Part shown: positions 47,758 to 57,520 of the stretch, in pieces | Layout of the letters: the number at the start of each line of letters is the position of its first letter | How positions within the stretch are numbered: position 1 is the stretch's first letter | NCBI RefSeq assembly: GCF_000711895.1 | Contig: NZ_JONO01000032.1 | Coordinates: 1-60,774, forward strand | Direction: 5' to 3' | Length of the DNA stretch: 60,774 bases | From: Photorhabdus australis DSM 17609 | GTDB lineage: Bacteria; Pseudomonadota; Gammaproteobacteria; Enterobacterales; Enterobacteriaceae | Notes under the pieces: generated by a model | The model's input: the letters and a program-made list of their open reading frames with translations, nothing else | The model's database searches: none | Told to the model about the DNA's origin: nothing | Position numbers and translations under genes: made by a program

Positions 47758-47785
47758 TTGAAATTCAGCCGTTTTGAACTATATT
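47758..47785 (+). promoter_or_regulatory. Sigma-70-like promoter shared by the two paralogues (copy 1)
   Basis: TTGAAA and TATATT are separated by 16 bp, 52 bp before the ATG. The same element with the same spacing and similar flanks (CTTGAAA ... TTTTGAACTATATTTA) occurs before the second paralogue at 51083. Confidence 0.5.
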
Positions 47786-47837
47786 TATTTTAGCTGCTTT
47801 TAATTATGAAAAAATTTAATTTTATGAGGAGTTAAAA

Positions 47838-48875
47838 ATGATCGAAAATTTCACTTGGAACCCTAATATATCCCAAACATACACTAAAAAATACGGAACA
47901 CAAACCATAAAACTACCACCATCCAACTCCTTTGATAAAGAGGATGATACTAATTTCACAATGGAAGCTCTAGATGAAATATTAACGTTACAAAATGACT
48001 CTGATAAAATATCTATCTATTGGCCAATATTTCATAAAAATGAATCTGACAACGGTAAAATATTCAACCTGGATATATCCGCAGGAACATTAAAAGTAGA
48101 CTATACATCAGAGAATAGGAATCATACAGTTGCTTATTTAGGTTGTGCTGAAAACGCTAGTTTTAATCTCAAAGATTCAGGTATATTAAAAATCATAAAT
48201 CCAGGAACTGTATTTATATTTATCGATTATGTCACTCTAGATAAAAACAAGTATCCTAAATTAACTATGTCAGGAAACAGCCAGTTTGAAATAAGACAAA
48301 TAAAGAAAATACAGCCAAACTCTCCTGCGTTTATTTTTTTGGCTGGTGATATTTTTCTTCATGGGTCATCTGAATTTATTCTTGAAAGTAGTGATCTCTA
48401 CTTGGGAGATGGAAATTTCAATTATTGTAATATAAACATATATAATGACTCAAAAGTACATTTATTTAATGACGGTATAATGTTAAGAAATGGCATAGAC
48501 AGAGAAAAGACAAAATTCAATCTCAATGCTGGCGCTCCATTATTAAATATATCATCTCTTAATGGAATAAATTTTCCAATTGATCTTGATAATGTAAAAT
48601 ATCCTGAAGGTTTATTCCATTTCGTTACTACAGAAGGAGAAAATAAAGGCCAGATTATAATTGACATCCCAAGTCCGGACACTAAGGATACTAAATTTGT
48701 AGATAAGATATTTAGTGAAAATCTTATAGCCCTCAATGAGAAAACAAGCAGTAAAGAATATTTTAACATTAGCTATGGAACTGTAATCCGTCAAGGTAAT
48801 CAAATTACAACTATAAAAATATCACTCAAATCAGAATATCAATCACCTCATAAAGTAAATATAAAAAATGCGTAG
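47838..48875 (+). CDS. Unknown protein, first of two paralogues of about 345 residues
   Basis: A 345-residue protein with no signal peptide or membrane segment. The family is not recognised. It shares with the protein at 51170-52204 the N-terminal GTQ and NSF motifs, a central strand-rich part, and the C-terminal YFNISYGTVIRQGNQITTIK. Repeated short beta-strand-like segments (ISAGTLKV, GNSQFEI, DSKVHLF) suggest a beta-solenoid or jelly-roll-like structure; this is inference. The ribosome site GAGGAG is good and the upstream promoter is conserved. No domain giving a biochemical role was seen. Confidence 0.7.
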   Translation: MIENFTWNPNISQTYTKKYGTQTIKLPPSNSFDKEDDTNFTMEALDEILTLQNDSDKISIYWPIFHKNESDNGKIFNLDISAGTLKVDYTSENRNHTVAYLGCAENASFNLKDSGILKIINPGTVFIFIDYVTLDKNKYPKLTMSGNSQFEIRQIKKIQPNSPAFIFLAGDIFLHGSSEFILESSDLYLGDGNFNYCNINIYNDSKVHLFNDGIMLRNGIDREKTKFNLNAGAPLLNISSLNGINFPIDLDNVKYPEGLFHFVTTEGENKGQIIIDIPSPDTKDTKFVDKIFSENLIALNEKTSSKEYFNISYGTVIRQGNQITTIKISLKSEYQSPHKVNIKNA

Positions 48876-49623
48876 TAACTCAGAATTGATTTTCATATTT
48901 ATGGTACAATATCGAATAAGGTATTGTACCGTTCAACATAAATAATGTAAATTTATAATATTCTACCCCCATTAATAATACTGATATTATACCAAAACAG
49001 ACTCCCAGTGACATCTATTAATGCCAAACATCTTCCCTTCTTATCAAATTATTTTTACTACTCATTTTGATAGATTAAAAATATTGTGAATTTATCCCAA
49101 AATGTTAGAAAGAACTCACACAAAGAAACTATTTTTATAGAAGAGTTGTTGTAAATTAGTTAATGTACATTATTATCTGGATGACCGTGGCAAAAAAAGA
49201 CTACGACTGGAAAATTCAATTGGCAAAGAGCCAAGAATCCTCTGTTGAGTAGTTACACATGAACATCACGAATTAGATATATTAACATATAAATCTAATC
49301 GTTATATTAGATAACCTAAATTTACAATTATTTTATCAAGGATAATAAATGAATCAACTTTTCAAAAAGTATATAAAATTGACAATCCAAAATAGGGAGA
49401 TATCAACATCAATCAAATAACTCAAAGCCTGCCTAGATAATACTATTATGAAAAAATTCTTTATTAAATCACAATTTGATTAGAGAAAAATGAAAAGTCT
49501 GAGCCCTATCCAAGTATAAAACTCAGACTTTAATGGCCGCTTAAATTTAAATTTCCCAAGTTTTTGGAATCAATTCATGAAGCGTACCTTTGACAAAAGA
49601 TTAAAAATCATCTAACTTTATAT
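48876..49623. other. Gap with short degraded frames
   Basis: AT-rich DNA without a supported gene. Short unlinked frames such as one near 49175-49256 have no recognisable family. They may be remnants. Confidence 0.4.
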
Positions 49624-50064
49624 TTATTTATATTTGTATATTGTCAGAGCAATAGGTTTATCTCCTGAAGGATCTGGGGTAAACATCAATACCTTATTCC
49701 CACCACCACCATTATCACCTCTAGCCAATACTGCATTTTTGTAACTAAATGAAGAACCAACGTAATATTTGACTAAATTTCCATCACTCCCTGTATCCTG
49801 AAACACCCAGATGTTTTGAGAATCACTTTCATCATCTGGCTGAGTAGTATATAAAAGTATATCATTATGATGAGTGGTGCTATTTGCAAATGGAATTAAT
49901 GTATTTCGGTAATTAATGCTTTGATTAATATCTGGTGGTATGACATTGCCTCCAATGCTCGCTTGCATATCACATGATAGAGCATTGTTGATCTCTCTAA
50001 CAGTTGTTGATTTTATCGAGTCAAGAATTTTCTGAGCGTCAACATTACCTATTTCTTCTCTCAT
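49624..50064 (-). CDS. Unknown small protein between the paralogues
   Basis: A 146-residue protein (MREEIGNVDAQKIL), unrecognised. The N-terminal ~45 residues are helical and charged. The rest is Asn/Asp/Gly-rich and beta-strand-like (NDILLYTTQPDDE, NIWVFQDTGSDGN, ARGDNGGGGN). No signal peptide. The start at 50064 has an AGGTG ribosome site; the GTG at 50073 does not. It lies opposite to the flanking paralogues and nothing links it functionally. Confidence 0.6.
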   Translation of the reverse strand: MREEIGNVDAQKILDSIKSTTVREINNALSCDMQASIGGNVIPPDINQSINYRNTLIPFANSTTHHNDILLYTTQPDDESDSQNIWVFQDTGSDGNLVKYYVGSSFSYKNAVLARGDNGGGGNKVLMFTPDPSGDKPIALTIYKYK

Positions 50065-51082
50065 TTCATTCACCTATATTATTAATAAATTAAAAGGTAT
50101 AATAAGATTTTGAATAACACCAATCTTTGCATTCAAAAACACAATATAAATTCAAAATTAATTAAATCGATGAACTAATCTCTGAGCACCTCCTTGAATT
50201 TTAATTTTATTTCTAGTAATAAACTTTCTCTTCTATCCCACTAAAGCGTTACCATTTTTATTTATCATGTTACGTTGTTAATTAAATATAGCCAAAGTTC
50301 TACGCCTTTCCACTAAATTTTAAAATTATTTCATGACATCTTACCCATTTTCACACTAAAACATTAAAAACCACAAAATAATTTACATCAAAAAACAAAA
50401 TCAGTTAATTATTCCTATCTGAATGCCAACAAACAATATAAGACAGAATAATATCATGCTCATGTTTATTATTATTTCATAAGAGAATTAACCATCCTAA
50501 AATCATCACACTCAGGTGTATTCGCAATTAATTTTGAGATTATTGCAGTATTTACAATGCATTATAATACTCAGCATATGATTCCATAATAAAATCCCCT
50601 TCGGAGAATCACTTCATTTGACAATTGATAATAAATCACATGTGAATTAGAAATTTTCTTTTTTGAGATTTAAATCACATACAGGCAAACCGATTAGTTC
50701 AATCAGCTATCTTAATTGTCTATATAACAAGCAATAAGATAATAACAGACTACTGAAATGCACAGTAAGCCTACTTAGCACAGACTTATCCAATAAAACA
50801 AACAAATTAAACTTCCAATGAAGATCTTTGGCAGAAGATAATAAAACGATATATACCTGTTATCTTTCAAGTTGCCTCTTTGTTAGCTACACTCACTCAC
50901 CCCAGTCACAGAGTTATCTATGCTCCCGGGGATGCGTTCTATTGCCGCCGCGCTGCAATTTGAAATCTATTGGGTATATATAAAGAAATAATTGAAATAT
51001 TTTTATCAAAAACAGGAAAAAATGCTGATATCAAGTTTCATTCAGAAATAAAAAAACCTCAACAAAATAGGCTGAAATTATC
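50065..51082. other. AT-rich gap with one ERIC
   Basis: More than 1 kb without an arguable gene except for the ERIC at 50852-50978. The base composition is strongly AT-biased, like the surrounding accessory DNA. Confidence 0.5.
50852..50978. repeat. ERIC (IRU) element, full length
   Basis: A 127-bp copy (TATACCTGTTATCTTTCAAG ... CTATTGGGTATA) about 190 bp upstream of the second paralogue. Confidence 0.88.
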
Positions 51083-51110
51083 TTGAAACCCACCAATTTT
51101 AAACTATATT
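51083..51110 (+). promoter_or_regulatory. Sigma-70-like promoter shared by the two paralogues (copy 2)
   Basis: TTGAAA and TATATT are 16 bp apart, 59 bp before the ATG at 51170. It matches the element at 47758 and the following TA-rich flank. Confidence 0.5.
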
Positions 51111-51169
51111 TACATTAACTCACATTTGTTTAATTACAAATTAATATCAATAACCAAAAGGATAGAACA

Positions 51170-52204
51170 ATGAACGAAAAATTTATCTGGGCCCCTGATG
51201 AAGATCAATCATACAGTCATAAACATGGCACCCAGGCTATTAACCCAATAAACTCATTCAATAAATCTTTTCATTCCATATTTACAATGGATGCAGGAGA
51301 AAATACATTAACACTGTGTTTTAATGAAAACGATAATCCTGACTACTACAAAATTTTCTGGCCTATTCAACAATTGACTGCTCAAGAAAATACAGAGAAA
51401 ACCTTGGGTAAAATAATAAACATATCGTCAGGTAATTTTAAAATACAAGGAAACAAAGAAAAATACGTTAATTTTTATTTAAATTATAATACTTTCAATA
51501 AATATAGAATAAATTTACAAAACTCAAGCACCTTTGAAATAATGAAGGCAAACACTGTAAGAATAGCAGGCATCAAAAAACCAGAAGAACCCGCAGTAAC
51601 TCTGTCAGGAAAGAGCCGTTTTACTATCGATACAGAAAAGAAAGAACAAAAAAGTGGAGAGACAGAAGGTATTATTTCACTAAATTGTTATTTCTCTACT
51701 ACTGAATCCTCGATAGCTATGCTTAAAAGTCATCATATTCATATAGATGGTGGCAGTATTATTTTACAAGATAATGCACAGGTGTTTATAAGTGCTCAAA
51801 GATTAGAGATAAAAACTGATTTGGATGAAAAAGGTGACCCTTTATCTAACACAAATTTCATCCTAAAAGCCGGAACGACTTCATTAAATCTCAACTCCCT
51901 GGATGGTATCTACTTCCCATTAGATATTCACAGAGAAGATTATCCTAAAGGTGTGCTCAATTTCATAGCTGAAGGAAAAAAGAATACAGGAAAAGTCGTC
52001 ATTGATGTTGCACTAAAAGATGCTAATGCCTATGGACTTAATACAATGCTCCGCAAAAATTTCACGGCAATTAATGGAACAATGGTAGAAACCGGAGACC
52101 AGATGAAATATTTTGATTTTAGTTATGGACAAGATACCCGCAATGGTAATCAAGTCGGAACAATAACTATTTCTCTTAGAAATCCTCTCCTAAAATTATC
52201 TTAG
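51170..52204 (+). CDS. Unknown protein, second of two paralogues of about 345 residues
   Basis: A 344-residue protein related to the protein at 47838-48875 from end to end: GTQAINPI and NSFNKS near the start, FPLDIHREDYPKGVLNF near residue 250, and KYFDFSYGQDTRNGNQVGTI at the C-terminus. No signal peptide or membrane helices. The AAGGA ribosome site is 9 bp upstream. It differs most in the middle (residues 60-200), where strand-like repeats lie. Function unknown. Confidence 0.7.
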   Translation: MNEKFIWAPDEDQSYSHKHGTQAINPINSFNKSFHSIFTMDAGENTLTLCFNENDNPDYYKIFWPIQQLTAQENTEKTLGKIINISSGNFKIQGNKEKYVNFYLNYNTFNKYRINLQNSSTFEIMKANTVRIAGIKKPEEPAVTLSGKSRFTIDTEKKEQKSGETEGIISLNCYFSTTESSIAMLKSHHIHIDGGSIILQDNAQVFISAQRLEIKTDLDEKGDPLSNTNFILKAGTTSLNLNSLDGIYFPLDIHREDYPKGVLNFIAEGKKNTGKVVIDVALKDANAYGLNTMLRKNFTAINGTMVETGDQMKYFDFSYGQDTRNGNQVGTITISLRNPLLKLS

Positions 52205-52275
52205 CAAATAGACTCAAGGTACGGCATTAAATACAATGCCGTACTTCTCAGTACCAACAGGTCATCACTACGTTA

Positions 52276-52402
52276 TATACCCAATAGATTTCAAGATGGA
52301 TCGCGACGGCAAGGGAGCGAATCCCCGGGCACATAGAGAATTATGTGACCGGGGTGAGTGAGTGCAGCCAAAAAAGAGGCAACTTGAAAGATAACAGGTA
52401 TA
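52276..52402. repeat. ERIC (IRU) element, full length
   Basis: A 127-bp copy oriented opposite to most others (starts TATACCCAATAGATTTCAAG, ends AACAGGTATA). It sits 150 bp before the sigma-54 activator start; the rest of 52205-52554 has no gene. Confidence 0.88.
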
Positions 52403-52554
52403 CACCTATAAGGCTAAAGTGAACCAAACCCATTAGAAGCCCCTCACACTTACCCATTTTCGCCCTTGCCCCCATTCGGCAACGCTTTCTATACTCCCAA
52501 TCACCGCTTTCCCCTATCCTAAACTAAACGGTGAGGTTTTTCGGAGGCTAATTG

Positions 52555-53595
52555 ATGAAGCAGGAAGTCAATCAACGACACCATGCCTCATCCGACAGCT
52601 ACGGCTGGGATCGGATCTTAACTAACAGTCCGAAAATGATGGCCCTGTGCCATGATACAGCGAAAATTGCCCGTAGCCACGCCAGGGTATTGATTACCGG
52701 CGAAAGCGGTACCGGTAAGGAACTCATCGCTAAAGCCATTCATGATAACAGTCCGCGGGCTAAGGGGCCGTTCATCAAAATTAACTGTGGCGCTTTACCC
52801 GAGTCCTTACTGGAAAGTGAGTTGTTCGGCCATGAAAAAGGGGCGTTTACTGGCGCACAAATACAACGTCAGGGGCTATTTGAACGCGCCAATCAGGGCA
52901 CCCTGCTACTTGATGAAGTGGGAGAAATGTCCCTCAATCTACAGGCCAAACTGCTACGCGTTTTACAAGAAAAAGAATTTGAACGCCTTGGAGGTAACCA
53001 AACCATTAAAACCGACATTCGTTTGATTGCAGCGACCAACCGTGATCTCGCTGCCATGGTGGAACGAGGAGAATTTCGTCAGGATCTTTTTTACCGCCTT
53101 AACGTCATTCATCTTTCACTCCCACCACTACGGGAACGTCCTGAGGATATCGCCCTGCTGGCTCATTATTTCCTGCAAAAATTCAGTGCAGAAAACAATA
53201 AAGAGACCATCGAATTAGATGCCGGTACCCTGTTAATCCTGGCGGCGTATCACTGGCCGGGTAATGTTCGGGAACTCTCTAATGCTCTTGAACGTGCCGT
53301 CATTATGAGTACGGGATCCGTTATTTTCCCCGACGATCTGCCAGAACATCTGTTATTCAAACCACCTTTATCTCTAAGTTTAAGTTCTGAACACCAACAT
53401 ACACTGGAACACGGTCACAGTCTGAAAGAAAGCATTAAAGCCTATGAACGCAAACTGATTAGTGCTGCGTTAGCAAACAATCAAGGTAATCGGTCACAGA
53501 CCGCTCGGATGCTAGGGATAAGTCGCCGGGCGCTGATGTATAAACTTCAGGAATACCGTATCGACCCCAGAATAAATGGCCTTAACACCGATTAA
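52555..53595 (+). CDS. atoC: Sigma-54-dependent activator, AtoC-like without a receiver domain
   Basis: A 346-residue protein with a complete AAA+ sigma-54 interaction domain: Walker A GESGTGKE, the GAFTGA loop, Walker B LLLDEVGEM and the FYRLNV arginine-finger region. A C-terminal Fis-type helix-turn-helix (ARMLGISRRALMYKLQEY) completes it. The sequence matches E. coli AtoC but starts exactly where the linker after the receiver begins. The ATG at 52555 has GGAGG 7 bp upstream, and a stop precedes it in frame, so this looks like a stable truncated gene. Without phospho-acceptor control it may be constitutive. It lies directly before atoDA. Confidence 0.82.
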   Translation: MKQEVNQRHHASSDSYGWDRILTNSPKMMALCHDTAKIARSHARVLITGESGTGKELIAKAIHDNSPRAKGPFIKINCGALPESLLESELFGHEKGAFTGAQIQRQGLFERANQGTLLLDEVGEMSLNLQAKLLRVLQEKEFERLGGNQTIKTDIRLIAATNRDLAAMVERGEFRQDLFYRLNVIHLSLPPLRERPEDIALLAHYFLQKFSAENNKETIELDAGTLLILAAYHWPGNVRELSNALERAVIMSTGSVIFPDDLPEHLLFKPPLSLSLSSEHQHTLEHGHSLKESIKAYERKLISAALANNQGNRSQTARMLGISRRALMYKLQEYRIDPRINGLNTD

Positions 53596-53683
53596 GGCCA
53601 AACGCTGATTGAGCAGAAAAGCTGATTATCAGGCAATGACATTTCTATCATGCCAAAAAAAGATGAAACAAAACGTGCACACC

Positions 53684-53701
53684 TGTGCAAAATTTTGCAC
53701 A
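53684..53701. promoter_or_regulatory. AtoC-type operator palindrome
   Basis: A perfect 18-bp palindrome, TGTGCAAAATTTTGCACA, lies 118 bp upstream of the sigma-54 promoter and looks like the AtoC binding site known from E. coli atoDAEB. A partial second half-site (GTGCACA) is just upstream. Confidence 0.65.
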
Positions 53702-53818
53702 TCTCTTCCCTATTGCTCATATAACTCACAGAGTTGTCCTTCAGTCAGAGAAATACAATTCATTAAATTTCAATCAATTAAAAAAATATTTCATTTAAAT
53801 CCAACGTGTTACGACGAC

Positions 53819-53833
53819 TGGCATAACCATTGC
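53819..53833 (+). promoter_or_regulatory. Sigma-54 (-24/-12) promoter of atoDA
   Basis: TGGCATAACCATTGC has GG and GC separated by 10 nt, the defining spacing of an RpoN promoter. It ends 47 bp before atoD and pairs with the upstream AtoC-type palindrome. Confidence 0.75.
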
Positions 53834-53880
53834 TATTCCTGATATAAGTCAGCTTCTGTGCATCATATAAAGGAATAAAT

Positions 53881-54552
53881 ATGAAAAACAAATGCATTAG
53901 CATTCAGCAAGCCGCAAAGCTTTTTTATGATGGAATGACAATCATGGTGGGCGGTTTTATGGGCGTAGGCACACCTCCCCACTTAATCACCACATTACTA
54001 AACTCCGGTGTAAAAAATCTGACCGTGATTGCCAACGATACTGGCCGTATTGATATCGGCATTGGCCCTCTTGTGACTAATAACAGAGTGAAAAAAGTCA
54101 TCACCTCACATATTGGCACTAATCCAGAAACTGGGCGCCAACTACTTGCTGGAGAAATAGAAGTAGAACTGGTTCCTTTGGGTACATTAATTGAACGTAT
54201 TCGCTGCGGAGGAGCCGGTCTGGGTGGATTCCTGACACCAACCGGAGTGGGTACTATTGTCGAAGAGGGAAAACAAAAAATCACCCTCAACGGAACAGAT
54301 TATTTGCTGGAACTTCCGCTACGCGCTGATCTTGCGTTAATTCAAGCTCATCTTGCCGATTATCAAGGAAACCTGACCTACCAGTTAAGCGCCCGAAATT
54401 TTAACCCGCTGATTGCCCTGGCAGCAGACATCACGATTGCCGAACCAGACACGCTGGTTGAAATCGGTGAGATTGCACCAGACTGCGTTATAACACCTGG
54501 CGCATTAATCGACTACATCGTTTATCCGGGAGAAAACCATAATGAATGCTAA
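53881..54552 (+). CDS. atoD: Acetoacetate:acetyl-CoA transferase subunit alpha
   Basis: A 223-residue subunit with the CoA-transferase alpha pattern [13 protein letters not shown] (nucleotide-binding loop) and [21 protein letters not shown]. The heterodimer swaps CoA between acetoacetate or short fatty acids and acetyl-CoA. AGGAATAA lies upstream of ATG. It overlaps atoA by 11 bp. Confidence 0.88.
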   Translation: MKNKCISIQQAAKLFYDGMTIMVGGFMGVGTPPHLITTLLNSGVKNLTVIANDTGRIDIGIGPLVTNNRVKKVITSHIGTNPETGRQLLAGEIEVELVPLGTLIERIRCGGAGLGGFLTPTGVGTIVEEGKQKITLNGTDYLLELPLRADLALIQAHLADYQGNLTYQLSARNFNPLIALAADITIAEPDTLVEIGEIAPDCVITPGALIDYIVYPGENHNEC

Positions 54553-55207
54553 ACAACTTATTGCTCACCGCATTGCTCTCGAACTACAAGACGGCGACGT
54601 TGTCAACCTTGGCATCGGCATTCCCACGCAAGTCCCTAACTACCTGCCTGATCACATTCACATTACTCTCCAGTCAGAAAACGGTATTTTGGGACTTGGA
54701 CCCATGACAGAAATACATCCCAATCTAGTCAACGCTGGCGGAAAACCTTGTGGTATCCTGCCCGGCGGTGCCATATTTGACAGTGCCCTTTCTTTTGCCA
54801 TGATCCGCGGTGGTCACATAAACACCTGTGTTCTGGGTGGTCTTCAAGTTGACCAACATGCCAATCTGGCCAGCTGGATGATACCGGGGAAGATGGTATT
54901 AGGAATGGGAGGCGCAATGGATCTTGTCACTGGCGCCCGTAAAGTCATCATTGCAATGGAACACTGTACCAAAGATGGTTCTGCAAAGATCCTCAAGCAG
55001 TGTACGCTGCCACTTACCGCCATCAACAAAGTCAGCATGATTGTCACTGAACTGGGCGTCTTCTACTTTGAACAAGGCCAATTAATCCTGAAAGAACATG
55101 CGCCAAACGTCACACTAGAGGTTCTGCGGGAAAAAACCGACGCTGAATTTAGCATTGCTCATGACCTCAAAATCATGCCTATTCCGGTACAAGAGAACGG
55201 CGAATAA
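54542..55207 (+). CDS. atoA: Acetoacetate:acetyl-CoA transferase subunit beta
   Basis: A 221-residue subunit beginning [19 protein letters not shown]. The catalytic Glu lies in the [10 protein letters not shown] block, followed by [19 protein letters not shown] and [13 protein letters not shown]. It works with AtoD in short-chain fatty acid use. The next gene, atoE, is only a relic; atoB and atoS are not seen here. Confidence 0.88.
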   Translation: MNAKQLIAHRIALELQDGDVVNLGIGIPTQVPNYLPDHIHITLQSENGILGLGPMTEIHPNLVNAGGKPCGILPGGAIFDSALSFAMIRGGHINTCVLGGLQVDQHANLASWMIPGKMVLGMGGAMDLVTGARKVIIAMEHCTKDGSAKILKQCTLPLTAINKVSMIVTELGVFYFEQGQLILKEHAPNVTLEVLREKTDAEFSIAHDLKIMPIPVQENGE

Positions 55208-55327
55208 TTAGCAATATCACCCGCTGGGTATATAAGCCATTATCTCACCGGCCCACCAATCATTGCCATGCTACTGACCATGGACGACACTATTATCCAT
55301 CATTACTGTCACTTTAATTCCTGGTAA
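55207..55327 (+). pseudogene. atoE: Degraded N-terminus of atoE (short-chain fatty acid transporter)
   Basis: Two frames read fragments that match E. coli AtoE's start: [10 protein letters not shown] in one frame (55207-55236), then SHYLTGPPIIAMLLTMDDTI in another (from 55235). They recall ISRFMTRFVSRW followed by DPLIFAMLLTLL, joined through a frameshift. The rest of the ~440-residue gene is absent. The following 300 bp to the tail-fibre gene are AT-rich and non-coding. Confidence 0.55.
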
Positions 55328-55632
55328 CAGGAAATTATAGAAATTCGCATAGAGCAGAACTCAATGATATAAAAAACGTATTACTTAGAACAAATGAAAT
55401 ATATTTTCTCTTACTAAATATCCATGAAAAATATAAATAGCTTTGATATATTCCTGGTTGAAAATATGAAATTATTTATTTCCACCAATTATACAAAAAT
55501 AGTTATCCATCTAAGTTATAAGAACATTTCATTATTTTCACCTCGAACTAAACTGTAATTAATGTGAATCTCAGAGAGTTATCTTTATAATAATCTAATA
55601 TAAAACGGCATTATTTAATTTGAGGAGAATAT
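55328..55632. other. AT-rich gap before the first tail-fibre gene
   Basis: No gene is seen. It contains the ribosome site (GAGGAG) of the following gene. Confidence 0.5.
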
Positions 55633-57198
55633 ATGAGTACTAAAAATGATTTTAAGGCGTTTTCTATTAGCAATAATGCTAACGTAGTAAGCCAGGAAAG
55701 ATATGAAGAAGAGCAAAGTTTGAAAACTGGGTTTCCCCCAGAGCATATTACCACTCATGTGTTAAATAAAGCATTACGTCAATCGTCAACCATATCATCT
55801 GTCGTGGCTAGTTTTATAGAGACACAATCTGGCAACGATGTTTTAGATGATGGAAATATAGCCAAGCTCACCACTCAATTAAATAAAGCCTTAGAACAAA
55901 AGATTACAACAGAAGTTCCCAGTGCTTCATTAACTCAGAAAGGAAGAATTCAACTCACAGACAAATTAGGCAACAGTAATTCACTTGCAGTCACTCAGAA
56001 ACTTGTTTCTGATGTCAATGATAATGCTAACAACAGACTAGCAAAAAACCAAAATGGCGCAGACATTCCTGATAAAAATGCATTTGTGAAAAACCTCGGT
56101 CTAGTTGAGGCCGTTAATGCCGTGCCGAATAGTAGAAAAATTAACGGTAAGGCATTGACCGGGGATGTCATTCTGAATGCCGGGGATGTGGGAGCATTTA
56201 AGCTCGGATTAACAGAAAGATACACTGTTAATAATCAAGTTCCCTGGAACGCAAACACAGGGTTATATGATTTGCTCAACCCTGGAATAGATTCTTCGCA
56301 TATCGCTCATTTCAATAATGGCATTGGAAGTTGCCCGGCTTTTCAATTGAAAGTGCAATACAGAAATGGAGGGATTGCTTATCGCTCTGCCCGTGATAGT
56401 TATGGTTTTGAGGAGGATTGGACTTATATTTACACAACAAAACATAAACCGACTGCGGCGGATATCGGAGCATATACAAAAACTGAAGGATCTGAATTTA
56501 TCCAGCCAAAATATGTGACTCAAGAGAATATAACTGATTTTACAGCATGGATAAAATCATTGCCGCAGGGCGGTCATGCATTCAGATTTAGCGATAATCA
56601 TGGTGGTATTGGCTATCCCTGGTCAGGCGGCTATATAACAAGAATGCATGATATATGGGCAGGATTTGTCGCGAATTATAACTATTCCGGTATTAGCTTT
56701 ATCCACGGAAATGATGGGGGCGGAAATACAAAAGTTAGCCAACTTTGGACAGATAAAAATGCACACCCCGACGCTAACGGCATTCTTAGAAGAGCCAGTC
56801 CAGTTGTAGATATTCATCCAGACGGAACTTACGAGTTAACCAGTGAAGCTGAGGGAATAATTGTTAAGCGTGTAGATACCGGAAAATATCGTATCAGCGG
56901 CTGCAACGGTTTCGCCAAAGATGGAGCATGGGGAATTCACGGTGGCACTGTCATTCCAGCCGACAGTAACGGGTTAAATCTTATTTGGGTTCGTGAATCA
57001 GTAGACACATCCAACGGTGATATAACCGTCGAATGTTACCACCGTCAAAATACCGACGCGCCAGAATTTGCTCAAAATAAGCGTGTCAAAAGCGTAACTG
57101 CCACAGGAGAAGTCATTTATTACAATGATGGTGAACCATGCGATATTCCAGACGGAAGAGTAATCAATATTCGCGTGCAACTACCGGAGAAATCATAA
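55633..57198 (+). CDS. Phage/tailocin tail-fibre protein
   Basis: A 521-residue tail-fibre-like protein. The N-terminal ~110 residues (KNDFKAFSISNNANVVSQERYEEEQSL...) are shared with the two minus-strand fibre genes at 57.7-59.8 kb and are probably the virion or tailocin attachment module. A shaft with the KINGKALTGDVILNAGDVGAF repeat typical of trimeric fibres follows, then a distinct C-terminal receptor-binding part (YPWSGGYITRMHDIWAGFV, EGIIVKRVDTGKYRISG). No baseplate, sheath or tube gene is nearby. No chaperone gene follows. Confidence 0.8.
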   Translation: MSTKNDFKAFSISNNANVVSQERYEEEQSLKTGFPPEHITTHVLNKALRQSSTISSVVASFIETQSGNDVLDDGNIAKLTTQLNKALEQKITTEVPSASLTQKGRIQLTDKLGNSNSLAVTQKLVSDVNDNANNRLAKNQNGADIPDKNAFVKNLGLVEAVNAVPNSRKINGKALTGDVILNAGDVGAFKLGLTERYTVNNQVPWNANTGLYDLLNPGIDSSHIAHFNNGIGSCPAFQLKVQYRNGGIAYRSARDSYGFEEDWTYIYTTKHKPTAADIGAYTKTEGSEFIQPKYVTQENITDFTAWIKSLPQGGHAFRFSDNHGGIGYPWSGGYITRMHDIWAGFVANYNYSGISFIHGNDGGGNTKVSQLWTDKNAHPDANGILRRASPVVDIHPDGTYELTSEAEGIIVKRVDTGKYRISGCNGFAKDGAWGIHGGTVIPADSNGLNLIWVRESVDTSNGDITVECYHRQNTDAPEFAQNKRVKSVTATGEVIYYNDGEPCDIPDGRVINIRVQLPEKS

Positions 57199-57269
57199 TA
57201 ATATAATCAGGGCTATATAGCCCTGTAATAAAATCTCGGTATTCCTACCCAGGAAAAATAAAAGCTGTG

Positions 57270-57520
57270 TATACCTGTTATCTTTCAAGTTGCCCTTTGT
57301 TGGCTGCACTCACTCACCCCGGTCACATCGTTATCTATACCCTTCATCTTTCAAGCTACTGCTTTGTTGGCTGCGTTCACTTACCCCAGTCACATAGTTA
57401 TCTATGCTCCTGGGGATGCGTGCTCTTGCCGCCGCTCTGCAACTTGAAATCTATTGGGTATATGCTCCCGGGGATTCGCTCCCTTGCCGCCGCGATCCAT
57501 CTTGAAATCTATTGGGTATA
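57270..57520. repeat. Nested ERIC elements
   Basis: An ERIC of exactly 127 bp (57336-57462) sits inside another ERIC whose halves are 57270-57337 and 57463-57520. Rejoined at one TA, the outer copy is 126 bp (one base shorter in TGCCCTTTG). The TA dinucleotide at the junctions is duplicated. The remaining gap 57199-57754 has no gene. Confidence 0.88.

Noticed and set aside
52403-52554. Search for the missing receiver domain of the AtoC-like gene
   Set aside because: The stretch has an in-frame stop before the start codon and no receiver-like motif in any frame, so truncation is accepted rather than a frameshift.
53609-53842. 77-codon frame after the AtoC-like gene
   Set aside because: It covers the AtoC palindrome and the sigma-54 promoter and has no ribosome site.
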